Source of the DNA: Streptomyces actinomycinicus
GTDB taxonomy: Bacteria; Actinomycetota; Actinomycetes; Streptomycetales; Streptomycetaceae
Reading direction: 5' to 3'
NCBI RefSeq assembly: GCF_016741775.1
Contig: NZ_JAERRK010000012.1
Span: forward strand, 160,108 to 224,107
Length of the DNA stretch: 64,000 bases
In this document: piece after piece, positions 25,193-33,027 of the stretch
Numbering within the stretch: position 1 is the first letter of the stretch
Layout of the letters: the number at the start of each line of letters is the position of its first letter
The notes under the pieces: generated by a model
What the model was told of the DNA's origin: nothing
Database searches by the model: none
The model's input: the letters and a program-made list of their open reading frames with translations, nothing else
Program-made: the position numbers and the translations under genes

Positions 25193-25747
25193 TCAGAAGA
25201 GCGGCTCCGGCAGCACACCCTCCAGGGCGAGCAGTTTCCGCTTGGTCTCGAGGCCGCCCCCGAAGCCGCCGATGCCACCGTCGCTCTCGACCACGCGGTG
25301 GCAGGGCACCACCACCGGCAGCGGGTTGGCGCCCATCGCCGCCCCGACCGCCTGTGCCCCGCCGGGCTGGCCGACCCGCCCGGCCAGGTCGCCGTATCCG
25401 ACGACGGTGCCGTACGGCACACCGGACGCCAGCTCGCGCAGCACCTGCCGGTTGAAGCCGGAGATCAGCGACCAGTCCAGCGGCAGGTCGAAATCGTGCC
25501 GGTCACCCGCGAAATACGCCCTGACCTGGCGTATCGCCTCCGCCAGCAGCGGCGCGTCCGGATCTTCCAGGGTGCCGCCGCCCAGCCGTGCGGCCAGCCG
25601 CTCCAGCGCCCGGTCGCGCACCGCGTCCGAGGCGTGGAAGACGATGTTGACGAGGCCCTCGCGGGTCGCCGCCAGCATCAGCGGGCCGATGTCCGTGCCG
25701 ACGACGGCCCACACGACCCGCTGCTCAACCTGCCCGTGGCTGTCCAT
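25193..25747 (-). CDS. ogt: Methylated-DNA-protein-cysteine methyltransferase
   Basis: 184 residues. The C-terminal active-site motif VVVPCHRVVESDGGIGGFGG carries the acceptor cysteine C149. The DNA-binding HTH segment (VPYGTVVGYGDLAGRVG) and the Asn hinge region (AMGANPLPVV) precede it. It directly transfers the alkyl group from O6-alkylguanine to itself, a single-use repair reaction. The ATG is 6 nt from a TACCGT -10 element in a PafBC-type promoter, so the mRNA is probably leaderless. Confidence 0.95.
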   Translation of the reverse strand: MDSHGQVEQRVVWAVVGTDIGPLMLAATREGLVNIVFHASDAVRDRALERLAARLGGGTLEDPDAPLLAEAIRQVRAYFAGDRHDFDLPLDWSLISGFNRQVLRELASGVPYGTVVGYGDLAGRVGQPGGAQAVGAAMGANPLPVVVPCHRVVESDGGIGGFGGGLETKRKLLALEGVLPEPLF

Positions 25748-25753
25748 GTGCCC

Positions 25754-25776
25754 ACGGTACGACCCGGCACTGACAA
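25754..25776 (-). promoter_or_regulatory. PafBC-type (RecA-independent DNA damage) promoter of ogt
   Basis: On the minus strand: TTGTCAGTG (25776-25768), 8 nt, TACCGT (25759-25754), then 6 nt to the ATG. It matches TTGTCRGTG-N8-TANNNT, known from mycobacterial RecA-independent damage-inducible genes. It is almost identical to the uvrB promoter in this window. Confidence 0.8.
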
Positions 25777-25788
25777 CGCCCGCCCGGC

Positions 25789-26661
25789 TCAGTCCGTGCC
25801 GAGTGCCGCCCGCACCACGTCGGGCTTGTTCGTGATGACCCCGTCGACCCTGTAGCCGGCGACCAGGCGGGCGGTGGCCGCGTCGTTCACCGTCCAGGCG
25901 AACACCCCGAGCGGCTTGTCGTGCGGTCCGTCGAAGGCGTGCACGGCAGCGACGTAGCCCAGGGACAGCGACCCGTACGAGGGATTGATCAGATCGGTGA
26001 AGCGTGCGAACCAGTGGAGCTGCGCCACGGTCGGCGTACCGAGGTAGGCGGTGGTGACCGCGGGCCTCAGCTCGTGGACGGTGCGTACGCTGCCGGCGCT
26101 GAAGCTCTGCACGATCAGCCGCTCCAGGTGCCCGCGGTCGAGCCAGCCCTCGTTGCCGAGGAGCTTCAGCGTCTCCTGCTCGATGCCCGGGTACAGCTCC
26201 GGGTTCTTGATCTCCAGGAGCAGCTTCCCGTGGTTGCCCTCGACCCTGCGCAGGTACTGGTCCAGCGTCGGCACGCGCGCGCCAGCGTACGCGGGGGAGA
26301 ACCAGCTGCCCGCGTCGAGCCGGGCGACCTCGGCGGCGGTGAAGTCCTTCACCTTCCACGGCGCCCGTCCGGGGAAGACGTCCTCGACGTTCGTGGTGCG
26401 CTGCAGGCTGTCGTCGTGCAGGACGACCAGCCGGCCGTCCTTGGTGCGCTGGACGTCGTTCTCGACCCAGGTGAAGCCCAGCTCGGCGGCCTTGTCGATG
26501 GCGGCCAGCGTGTTCTCGGGAGCGTAGGCGGAGGCACCCCGGTGCGCGATCACCGTGGGCACGCCGTGCTCGCCCGCACGCGCGCGTGAGGTGGGGCTCA
26601 GCAGTATCGCCGTCGTGACCAGACCTGCGGCGACCATGGCGGCAACCACGCGTGCGTACAT
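25789..26661 (-). CDS. Secreted glycerophosphodiester phosphodiesterase
   Basis: 290 residues from ATG 26661, with GAGGGAG 5 nt upstream. A signal peptide (MYARVVAAMVAAGLVTTAIL ... SRARA) leads into the GDPD TIM barrel. Catalytic motif HRGASAYAPENTLAAID, metal/acid region WVENDVQRTKDGRLVVLHDD, then LLLEIKNPEL and the C-terminal VFAWTVNDAATARLVAGYRV followed by DGVITNKP. It releases sn-glycerol 3-phosphate from glycerophosphodiesters outside the membrane, usually for phosphate or carbon scavenging. Confidence 0.92.
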   Translation of the reverse strand: MYARVVAAMVAAGLVTTAILLSPTSRARAGEHGVPTVIAHRGASAYAPENTLAAIDKAAELGFTWVENDVQRTKDGRLVVLHDDSLQRTTNVEDVFPGRAPWKVKDFTAAEVARLDAGSWFSPAYAGARVPTLDQYLRRVEGNHGKLLLEIKNPELYPGIEQETLKLLGNEGWLDRGHLERLIVQSFSAGSVRTVHELRPAVTTAYLGTPTVAQLHWFARFTDLINPSYGSLSLGYVAAVHAFDGPHDKPLGVFAWTVNDAATARLVAGYRVDGVITNKPDVVRAALGTD

Positions 26662-26942
26662 GCGTACTCCCTCGCGTCGACGAACACCGACAGCACCAGA
26701 CTGACAGCAGACGGTCAACGGCACCCGGGGTGCACGATGACCACAGATTGAATGGAGATGTCCCAGCACGCTCACGGGTGCCGCACAAGTGAGGCAAGGG
26801 CGTGTTTCTTTGCCGGAAAATCGTTCGACCATTCCGGTGGGGGTCATACTCTCTGCGAAAACCCTGACCGCCGGAGCGGTCCTGGGACGGGGGCATATTT
26901 CAGGTATTTCCGGGACGCAACAGGGCGGAAAGGCAGCCGCGG

Positions 26943-27821
26943 ATGCAAGGCACGGTCGACGGATTCAGCTACGGGGCCGTCACCCCGGTAGTGGCCTACC
27001 TGATGGCCTGCCTCGGGGGTGCCCTGGGCCTGCGGTGCACCACCCGGTCCCTGCTGGTCACACACTCCCGGCGCCCCGCCTGGCTGGCCCTCGGCTCGGC
27101 GGCGATCGGCTCCGGCATCTGGACCATGCACTTCGTCGCCATGATGGGCTTCTCCATCAACGAGGCACCGCTCCACTACGACAAGTCCATGACCTACGCG
27201 AGCCTCGGCCTCGCAATCCTCATGGTCGGCGTCGGGATCTTCATCGTCGGTTACCGGGGCGCCACCGGGACCCCGCTGTTCACCGGCGGCACGATCACCG
27301 GTCTGGGCGTCGCCTCGATGCACTACCTCGGGATGGCGGGCGTCCGTTTCCACGGACGGTTCACCTACAACACGTTCACCGTCGCCGTCTCCGTCGTCAT
27401 AGCGGTCGTCGCCGCCACCGCAGCCCTGTGGGCCGCCGGGCGCGTCCGCGGCTTCCTGTGGAGCGTGGGCGCGAGCCTCGTCATGGGACTCGCGGTCACC
27501 GGCATGCACTACACCGGGATGGCCGCACTCGGCGTCCACCTCGACGGCGCCCCCCACGCGGTCGCCGGCGCACCGGCCGCGTCCGCGCTCGCGCCGATGC
27601 TGATCGGGCCGCTCGCCTTCCTGCTCCTGGCCGGCGTCGTCGTGATCTTCGATCCGCTGATGGTGACGGGCCGGCCCGGCTGGCGCGACGGCGAGCACAA
27701 ACCCGGGGTACCGGCCACCGAGGTCGCCTCCCACACGGACCGCCGCCCCGCCCTGCACGCCGGCCGCCCGCCGGCCCGCAGGCCCGGGCACCACAGGGCC
27801 CGCACTCCGCAGAACCGCTGA
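26943..27821 (+). CDS. MHYT-domain integral membrane sensor
   Basis: 292 residues, about seven membrane helices and a basic cytosolic tail. Three MHYT repeats are visible: WTMHFVAMMG, ASMHYLGMAG and TGMHYTGMAA. The Met/His/Tyr set is proposed to bind copper and sense oxygen, CO or NO. There is no attached GGDEF/EAL or kinase domain, so output must go through a partner. Ribosome binding site GGAAAGG lies about 10 nt before ATG 26943. Only 10 bp separate its stop from the uvrB promoter. Confidence 0.88.
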   Translation: MQGTVDGFSYGAVTPVVAYLMACLGGALGLRCTTRSLLVTHSRRPAWLALGSAAIGSGIWTMHFVAMMGFSINEAPLHYDKSMTYASLGLAILMVGVGIFIVGYRGATGTPLFTGGTITGLGVASMHYLGMAGVRFHGRFTYNTFTVAVSVVIAVVAATAALWAAGRVRGFLWSVGASLVMGLAVTGMHYTGMAALGVHLDGAPHAVAGAPAASALAPMLIGPLAFLLLAGVVVIFDPLMVTGRPGWRDGEHKPGVPATEVASHTDRRPALHAGRPPARRPGHHRARTPQNR

Positions 27822-27831
27822 TCGGAACCCG

Positions 27832-27854
27832 TTGTCAGTGGGGGGTCGTACGGT
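27832..27854 (+). promoter_or_regulatory. PafBC-type promoter of uvrB
   Basis: TTGTCAGTG (27832-27840), 8 nt (27841-27848), TACGGT (27849-27854), then 7 nt to the uvrB ATG at 27862. A leaderless start is predicted, which fits the poor ribosome binding site. No LexA-type box was seen here. Confidence 0.82.
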
Positions 27855-27861
27855 GGATGGC

Positions 27862-30009
27862 ATGCGGCCCGTTTCCCACATCGAACGCACGGTGGCGCCC
27901 TTCGAGGTCGTCAGCCCCTACCAGCCCAGCGGCGACCAGCCGACGGCCATCGCCGACCTGGCCAAGCGCATCCGGTCCGGTGAGAAGGACGTCGTCCTGC
28001 TCGGCGCGACCGGCACCGGCAAGTCCGCCACCACGGCGTGGATGATCGAGCAGCTCCAGCGCCCCACGCTCGTGATGGCGCCGAACAAGACGCTGGCCGC
28101 CCAGCTGGCGAACGAGTTCCGCGAGCTGCTGCCGAACAACGCGGTCGAGTACTTCGTCTCGTACTACGACTACTACCAGCCCGAGGCCTACGTCCCGCAG
28201 TCGGACACCTACATCGAGAAGGACTCCTCGATCAACGAGGAGGTCGAGCGCCTGCGGCACTCGGCCACCAACTCGCTGCTCACCCGCCGCGACGTCGTCG
28301 TCGTCGCCTCCGTGTCCTGCATCTACGGCCTCGGTACTCCCCAGGAGTACGTGGACCGTATGGTTCCCCTCCGGGTCGGCGACGAGATCGACCGGGACGA
28401 GCTGCTGCGCCGCTTCGTCGACATCCAGTACACGCGCAACGACATGGCCTTCACCCGGGGCACCTTCCGGGTCCGCGGCGACACCATCGAGATCTTCCCG
28501 GTCTACGAGGAGCTGGCCGTCCGCATCGAGATGTTCGGCGACGAGATCGAGGCGCTGTCCACGCTCCACCCGCTCACCGGCGAGATCATCAGCGACGACC
28601 AGCAGCTGTACGTCTTCCCCGCCTCCCACTACGTCGCCGGCCCCGAGCGCATGGAGCGGGCCGTCAACGACATCGAGAAGGAGCTGGGGGAGCGCCTCGC
28701 CGAGCTGGAGAAGCAGGGCAAGCTCCTGGAGGCCCAGCGCCTGCGGATGCGCACCACGTACGACATCGAGATGCTCCGCCAGATCGGCACCTGCTCCGGT
28801 GTCGAGAACTACTCGATGCACTTCGACGGCCGCCTGCCCGGCTCCGCGCCGAACACGCTGCTGGACTACTTCCCGGACGACTTCCTGCTCGTCATCGACG
28901 AGTCGCACGTCACCGTCCCGCAGATCGGCGCGATGTACGAGGGCGACGCCTCCCGCAAGCGCACCCTCGTGGACCACGGCTTCCGCCTGCCCTCCGCCCT
29001 CGACAACCGTCCGCTGAAGTGGGAGGAGTTCCAGGAGCGCATCGGGCAGACCGTCTACCTGTCGGCCACCCCGGGCACCTACGAGCTGTCCCGCGGTGAC
29101 GGCGTCGTGGAACAGATCATCCGCCCGACCGGCCTGGTCGACCCCGAGGTCGTCGTCAAGCCCACCGAGGGCCAGATCGACGACCTGGTGCACGAGATCC
29201 GCAAGCGCACCGAGAAGGACGAGCGGGTCCTGGTCACCACGCTGACGAAGAAGATGGCCGAGGACCTCACCGACTACTTCCTGGAACTCGGCATCCAGGT
29301 CCGCTACCTGCACAGCGACGTCGACACCCTGCGCCGTGTCGAACTGCTGCGCGAGCTGCGTTCCGGTGAGTACGACGTCCTGGTCGGCATCAACCTGCTC
29401 CGTGAGGGCCTGGACCTGCCCGAGGTGTCCCTCGTGGCGATCCTGGACGCCGACAAGGAGGGCTTCCTCCGCTCGGGCACCTCCCTGATCCAGACCATCG
29501 GCCGCGCGGCGCGCAACGTCTCCGGCCAGGTCCACATGTACGCCGACAAGATCACCCCGGCGATGGAGAGAGCCATCGACGAGACCAACCGTCGCCGGGA
29601 GAAGCAGATCGCCTACAACAAGGCGAACGGCATCGATCCGCAGCCGCTGCGCAAGAAGATCAACGACATCGTCGCGCAGATCGCCCGCGAGGAGGTCGAC
29701 ACCGAACAGCTCCTCGGCTCCGGCTACCGCAAGTCGAAGGACGGCAAGGGCGCCAAGGCCCCTGTCCCCTCGCTCGGCGACAAGGCGGCCACGGGCGCGA
29801 AGGCCGGCAAGGCCGCCAAATCCGCCAAGGGCAAGGCGGTGCCCACGGACCGCCCGGCGGCCGAGCTTGCCGAGCAGATCGAGGAGATGACCGAACGCAT
29901 GCGTGCCGCGGCCGCGGAGCTGCAGTTCGAGATCGCCGCCCGGCTGCGCGACGAGGTCTCGGAGATGAAGAAGGAGCTGCGCCAGATGCGTGAGGCCGGA
30001 CTCGCCTGA
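27862..30009 (+). CDS. uvrB: UvrABC excision nuclease subunit B
   Basis: 715 residues, the DNA-loading helicase-like subunit of nucleotide excision repair. Walker A GATGTGKS (48-55), beta-hairpin YYDYYQPEAYVPQSDTYIEK, DEAH-box-like VIDESHVTVPQI, helicase motif VI QTIGRAARNVSG. The C-terminal UVR motif (ELAEQIEEMTERMRAAAAEL...) binds UvrC. Residues about 626-663 are a Lys/Ala-rich insert (GAKAGKAAKSAKGKAVPTD) absent from shorter homologues. ATG 27862 chosen (MRPVSHIERTVAPFEV), matching family N-termini and the promoter position. Confidence 0.98.
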   Translation: MRPVSHIERTVAPFEVVSPYQPSGDQPTAIADLAKRIRSGEKDVVLLGATGTGKSATTAWMIEQLQRPTLVMAPNKTLAAQLANEFRELLPNNAVEYFVSYYDYYQPEAYVPQSDTYIEKDSSINEEVERLRHSATNSLLTRRDVVVVASVSCIYGLGTPQEYVDRMVPLRVGDEIDRDELLRRFVDIQYTRNDMAFTRGTFRVRGDTIEIFPVYEELAVRIEMFGDEIEALSTLHPLTGEIISDDQQLYVFPASHYVAGPERMERAVNDIEKELGERLAELEKQGKLLEAQRLRMRTTYDIEMLRQIGTCSGVENYSMHFDGRLPGSAPNTLLDYFPDDFLLVIDESHVTVPQIGAMYEGDASRKRTLVDHGFRLPSALDNRPLKWEEFQERIGQTVYLSATPGTYELSRGDGVVEQIIRPTGLVDPEVVVKPTEGQIDDLVHEIRKRTEKDERVLVTTLTKKMAEDLTDYFLELGIQVRYLHSDVDTLRRVELLRELRSGEYDVLVGINLLREGLDLPEVSLVAILDADKEGFLRSGTSLIQTIGRAARNVSGQVHMYADKITPAMERAIDETNRRREKQIAYNKANGIDPQPLRKKINDIVAQIAREEVDTEQLLGSGYRKSKDGKGAKAPVPSLGDKAATGAKAGKAAKSAKGKAVPTDRPAAELAEQIEEMTERMRAAAAELQFEIAARLRDEVSEMKKELRQMREAGLA

Positions 30010-30088
30010 GTCCCTCCCGTCGTGCCGGACCTCGGCATTTACGCCAAGTGTTGCAACACCGACACAAAGCGTGGGCCGGGGTTCGGCA

Positions 30089-30111
30089 CTGTCAGTGCCT
30101 CTGCGTAGTGT
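30089..30111 (+). promoter_or_regulatory. PafBC-type promoter of terD
   Basis: CTGTCAGTG (30089-30097), 8 nt, TAGTGT (30106-30111). The predicted start near 30118 gives a leader of about 64 nt to the terD GTG. A perfect 12-bp palindrome GTGTTGCAACAC lies upstream at 30047-30058. Nothing else is seen between uvrB and terD. Confidence 0.7.
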
Positions 30112-30181
30112 TCTGGACAACCGCGCGGTGCGAGCAACGGCACGGCGCGGCAACAGGGGACCGTCGAGAGGGGATTGAGCC

Positions 30182-30760
30182 GTGTCCGTCAACTTGAGCA
30201 AGGGTCAGGCGATCAGCCTGGAGAAGAAGGACGGGGCTTCTCTGAGCGCGGTCCGCATGGGGCTCGGCTGGCAGGCGGCGAAGCGGCGTGGCCTGTTCGG
30301 TTCCCGCACGCGCGAGATCGACCTGGACGCCTCGGCCGTCCTCTTCGCCGAGAAGCAGCCCGTCGACGTCGTCTTCTTCCGCCACCTGGTGAGTGACGAC
30401 GGTTCCGTGCGCCACACCGGTGACAACCTCGTCGGCGGCGTCGGCCAGGGCGGTGACGACGAAGCCATCCTGGTGGACCTGCAGCGCGTCCCGGTCCACA
30501 TCGACCAGATCGTCTTCACCGTGAACTCCTTCACGGGCCAGACCTTCCAGGAGGTGCAGAACGCGTTCTGCCGCCTCGTGGACGAGACCAACGGCCAGGA
30601 ACTCGCCCGCTACACGCTGGCCGGCGGCGGCGAGTACACCGCCCAGATCATGGCCAAGGTGCACCGGGCCGGCTCCGGCTGGACGATGACCGCCATCGGC
30701 ACCCCGGCCAACGGCCGTACCTTCCAGGACCTGATGCCGGCGATCCTGCCGCACCTGTAG
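30182..30760 (+). CDS. terD: TerD-family protein
   Basis: 192 residues from GTG 30182. A canonical TerD domain: SVNLSKGQAISLEKKDGASL, MGLGWQ, the acidic Ca2+-binding loops EIDLDASAVLF and HTGDNLVGGVGQGGDDEAIL, and FTVNSFTGQTFQEVQNAFCR. TerD proteins belong to tellurite/stress systems and bind Ca2+. Streptomyces has several paralogues linked to stress and development. It is 62 bp upstream of the TerD-FtsK-like fusion, same strand, likely one operon. Confidence 0.93.
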   Translation: MSVNLSKGQAISLEKKDGASLSAVRMGLGWQAAKRRGLFGSRTREIDLDASAVLFAEKQPVDVVFFRHLVSDDGSVRHTGDNLVGGVGQGGDDEAILVDLQRVPVHIDQIVFTVNSFTGQTFQEVQNAFCRLVDETNGQELARYTLAGGGEYTAQIMAKVHRAGSGWTMTAIGTPANGRTFQDLMPAILPHL

Positions 30761-30822
30761 GACCGGACCGCCCGCTGACCCGGCGCGGCCCGCACGACAT
30801 CACGACACAGGGGGCGAGGGCG

Positions 30823-32805
30823 ATGACCGCCGAGCTGGTGCGGGGGCAGAACCACCCGCTGTCCGAGGTCCGGCTGGAGATCCGGATCTCGGCCGGGGTG
30901 CCGGTCGTCGCCGGGGCCACACTCGGCGACGAACAAGGCACGGTGCACGGCACCGAGTGGGTCGCCCACCCCGGCGCCCCCGCCCTGCCGGGCATCGAGG
31001 TGTCCCGGCAGGCCGCGGCCGAGCACCGCCTGGCCGTCGACCTCGCCGCCCTGCCCGAGGCGGTGCACCGCCTCGACGTGTTCCTCGCCCTGCCCACCGG
31101 TACCGCGGGCCCGCTCCGCTTCGGCGCCGTCCCCGCCCCGCACACCGCGGTCAGCGGGCGCGACGGCACCGAAATCGCCAGCTACACCCTCACCGGCCTG
31201 GACACCGAAGCGGCCGTCCTCGCCCTGGAGCTGTACCGCAGGCAGGGCGCCTGGAAGGTCCGGGCCCTCGGCCAGGGCTATGCGGCCGGTCTCGCCGCGC
31301 TCCTCGCCGACCAGGGGCTGCATGACGCCGCCGACCTTGCGGCAGCCGTCCAGGAAGCGGTGACCGATCGCCTGGCCCGCGCGGTGCCGGCACCCTCGAC
31401 CGCGTTCGACCCCCACACCGCTCCCGCGCACGACCCACTGGCTGCCTCCGCCGACCCTCAGGTCACCTCCGGGCCCGGACCGGCGGAGCCGACGCCGCCG
31501 TACCCGCTGAGGCCCGACGACAGCGCCGACGCGAGCCGCGCCGACCAGCACCTCCGCGCCACCGGCCCGGATCACCAGCACTCCGGCGGCCCGGTCGACT
31601 ACACGCACCCCCGTCGCGCGCACCGCACTCCGCCCCCGCCGTCACCCACTGCCGCCCCGGCCGCCGACGGGGAGCCGGCGCAGCCCGTCGCGGGGGACGC
31701 CGTGGGCTGGACGATGGAGGAACGGTTGTACAACCAGGTCTGGGGGATGTTCGAGGACCTGGCCCGCACCACGGCTGCCTACCGCAGCGCCGTCGACTTC
31801 GCCGACTCCCGCCTGGAGAAGGAGCTGGACCAGCTTCTCGCCGACCCGCGCCTCCGGCTCGGCACGGGGGCCGATGACGCCCGGGAGGTGGCCCACGCTC
31901 GTCACACCCAGCTGACCGACCAGGCCCGCGCGGCTTTCGACCGCGACCTGGCTCAGCTCACCGCCGAGGCCGAGGTGGTGGAACCCGCGCTTCCGCCCGC
32001 CTACGCCCGCTGGGACAACCCCGTCTGGCACGCCTACCGGTCCCCGGCCGAGCCGCCGATGGCCCTGCGGCTCGGCGACCTCCATCTCCCCGAAAGCGTG
32101 CCGCTGAGCATCCCCCTGCTGGTCAGACTGCCGCTGGAACGAGGTCTGTGGATCGACAGCGGCCCGACACCGGGTGACGACTTCCGGGCGGACTCCGCCG
32201 AGCTGCGGCACCTGGCCATGGAGACGGCGGCCGCCCTCGCCGCGCGCCTGCTCGCCGTCCACCCGCCGGGGGAGTTCGCCGTGCAGGTCATCGACCCGGC
32301 CGGAGCCGGGTCCCGGGCCCTGCTGCCGCTGACGCGGTCCGGAGTGCTCGGGGCGCCCCCCGGCGCCGGAGCGGCGGGGGTCGCACAGGTCCTGGAGTCG
32401 CTGACCCGGCGAGTGGACCTGGTGCAGATGGCGATGCGCGGCGGCATGGCCGAAGCGCTGCCGGCCGATGTGGACACCGCGCAGCAGCTCCTGATCGTCA
32501 ACGACTTCCCGCACGGTTTCGACGACCGGGCGGTGACCCGTCTGCGCTATCTCGCCGATGAGGGCCCGGCCGTCGGCGTACACCTGCTGCTCGTCGCGGA
32601 CCGCGAGGACGCCACCGCCTACGGCCCCCTGCTCGACCCGTTGTGGCGTTCGCTGCTGCGACTGACCCCGCTGCCCGACGACCACCTCGCGGACCCGTGG
32701 ATCGGCCACGCCTGGACCTTCGAACCCTCGCTCGTCCCGGTCGGCAGCCGGGTCCTGGAGGAGGTGCTCGCCGAGGTGGCCAGAAGTCGGACCAAGTACA
32801 GGTAA
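30823..32805 (+). CDS. TerD-like domain fused to a degenerate FtsK/HerA-like domain
   Basis: 660 residues from ATG 30823. Residues about 1-160 are a divergent TerD-like domain (MTAELVRGQNHPLSEVRLEI, ASYTLTGLDTEAAVLALELY). Residues about 185-290 are a Pro-rich linker. A helical region WTMEERLYNQVWGMFEDLAR follows, then a C-terminal domain resembling FtsK/SpoIIIE-like ATPases (LAARLLAVHPPGEFAVQVID, QLLIVNDFPHGFDDRAVTRL, GPAVGVHLLLVADRED). The Walker A GKT expected before it is not seen (LWIDSGPTPGDDFR), so the motor may be inactive. Probable terD operon member; unknown role in stress response. Confidence 0.72.
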   Translation: MTAELVRGQNHPLSEVRLEIRISAGVPVVAGATLGDEQGTVHGTEWVAHPGAPALPGIEVSRQAAAEHRLAVDLAALPEAVHRLDVFLALPTGTAGPLRFGAVPAPHTAVSGRDGTEIASYTLTGLDTEAAVLALELYRRQGAWKVRALGQGYAAGLAALLADQGLHDAADLAAAVQEAVTDRLARAVPAPSTAFDPHTAPAHDPLAASADPQVTSGPGPAEPTPPYPLRPDDSADASRADQHLRATGPDHQHSGGPVDYTHPRRAHRTPPPPSPTAAPAADGEPAQPVAGDAVGWTMEERLYNQVWGMFEDLARTTAAYRSAVDFADSRLEKELDQLLADPRLRLGTGADDAREVAHARHTQLTDQARAAFDRDLAQLTAEAEVVEPALPPAYARWDNPVWHAYRSPAEPPMALRLGDLHLPESVPLSIPLLVRLPLERGLWIDSGPTPGDDFRADSAELRHLAMETAAALAARLLAVHPPGEFAVQVIDPAGAGSRALLPLTRSGVLGAPPGAGAAGVAQVLESLTRRVDLVQMAMRGGMAEALPADVDTAQQLLIVNDFPHGFDDRAVTRLRYLADEGPAVGVHLLLVADREDATAYGPLLDPLWRSLLRLTPLPDDHLADPWIGHAWTFEPSLVPVGSRVLEEVLAEVARSRTKYR

Positions 32806-32827
32806 AGATCGCCTGACCTGCCTTTTT
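32799..32827 (+). terminator. Possible terminator after the TerD-FtsK-like gene
   Basis: CAGGT (32799-32803) pairs with ACCTG (32816-32820), followed by CCTTTTTGG. The stem is short and overlaps the TAA stop, but a T5 tract is rare in this genome. It would separate the ter operon from the riboswitch transcript. Confidence 0.4.
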
Positions 32828-32885
32828 GGTGTTCCTTTTACTTGCCCCTTTACCGTTCCTTGGTGATTGGGTACTCTTTTCCGTA

Positions 32886-33023
32886 CGGAGGGGAGTACTC
32901 CCTGACTGCGGCGCACCCGTCAGTACGGACCGGATCCGGTCCCGGGGCGTCGGCCCATCGCGGGTGGAAGAGACCTCCGGCAGCAACAACGCTGATGTGT
33001 TTGCCGTCACGTAATGCCGGAGG
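32886..33023 (+). promoter_or_regulatory. yybP-ykoY-type (Mn2+) riboswitch with RBS-sequestering switch
   Basis: Conserved aptamer elements are present: GGGGAGTA at 32890-32897 and GAAGAGACCTCC near the 3' end. P1 pairs CGGAGG (32886-32891) with CCTCCG (32974-32979). Nested stems lie between (e.g. CGGATCCGG). The alternative pairing is perfect over 9 nt: CCTCCGGCA (32974-32982) with TGCCGGAGG (33015-33023), which contains the terC ribosome binding site. Ligand-bound P1 would free the RBS (on); without Mn2+ it would be masked (off). The T-rich 32827-32885 probably carries the promoter. Confidence 0.85.
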
Positions 33024-33027
33024 TGCA

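Noticed and set aside
26661..26710. TGTCGGTG upstream of the GDPD gene (minus strand) as a damage promoter
   Set aside because: The position 8 nt downstream reads CGCGAG, not TANNNT, and the gene has a good ribosome binding site and exported product.
27835..30201. 788-codon open frame antisense to uvrB
   Set aside because: Caused by high GC and third-position bias of uvrB on the other strand; the translation has no domain and follows uvrB composition. Similar antisense frames over uvrA (41873-44698) and the M14 gene (55261-57951) were rejected for the same reason.
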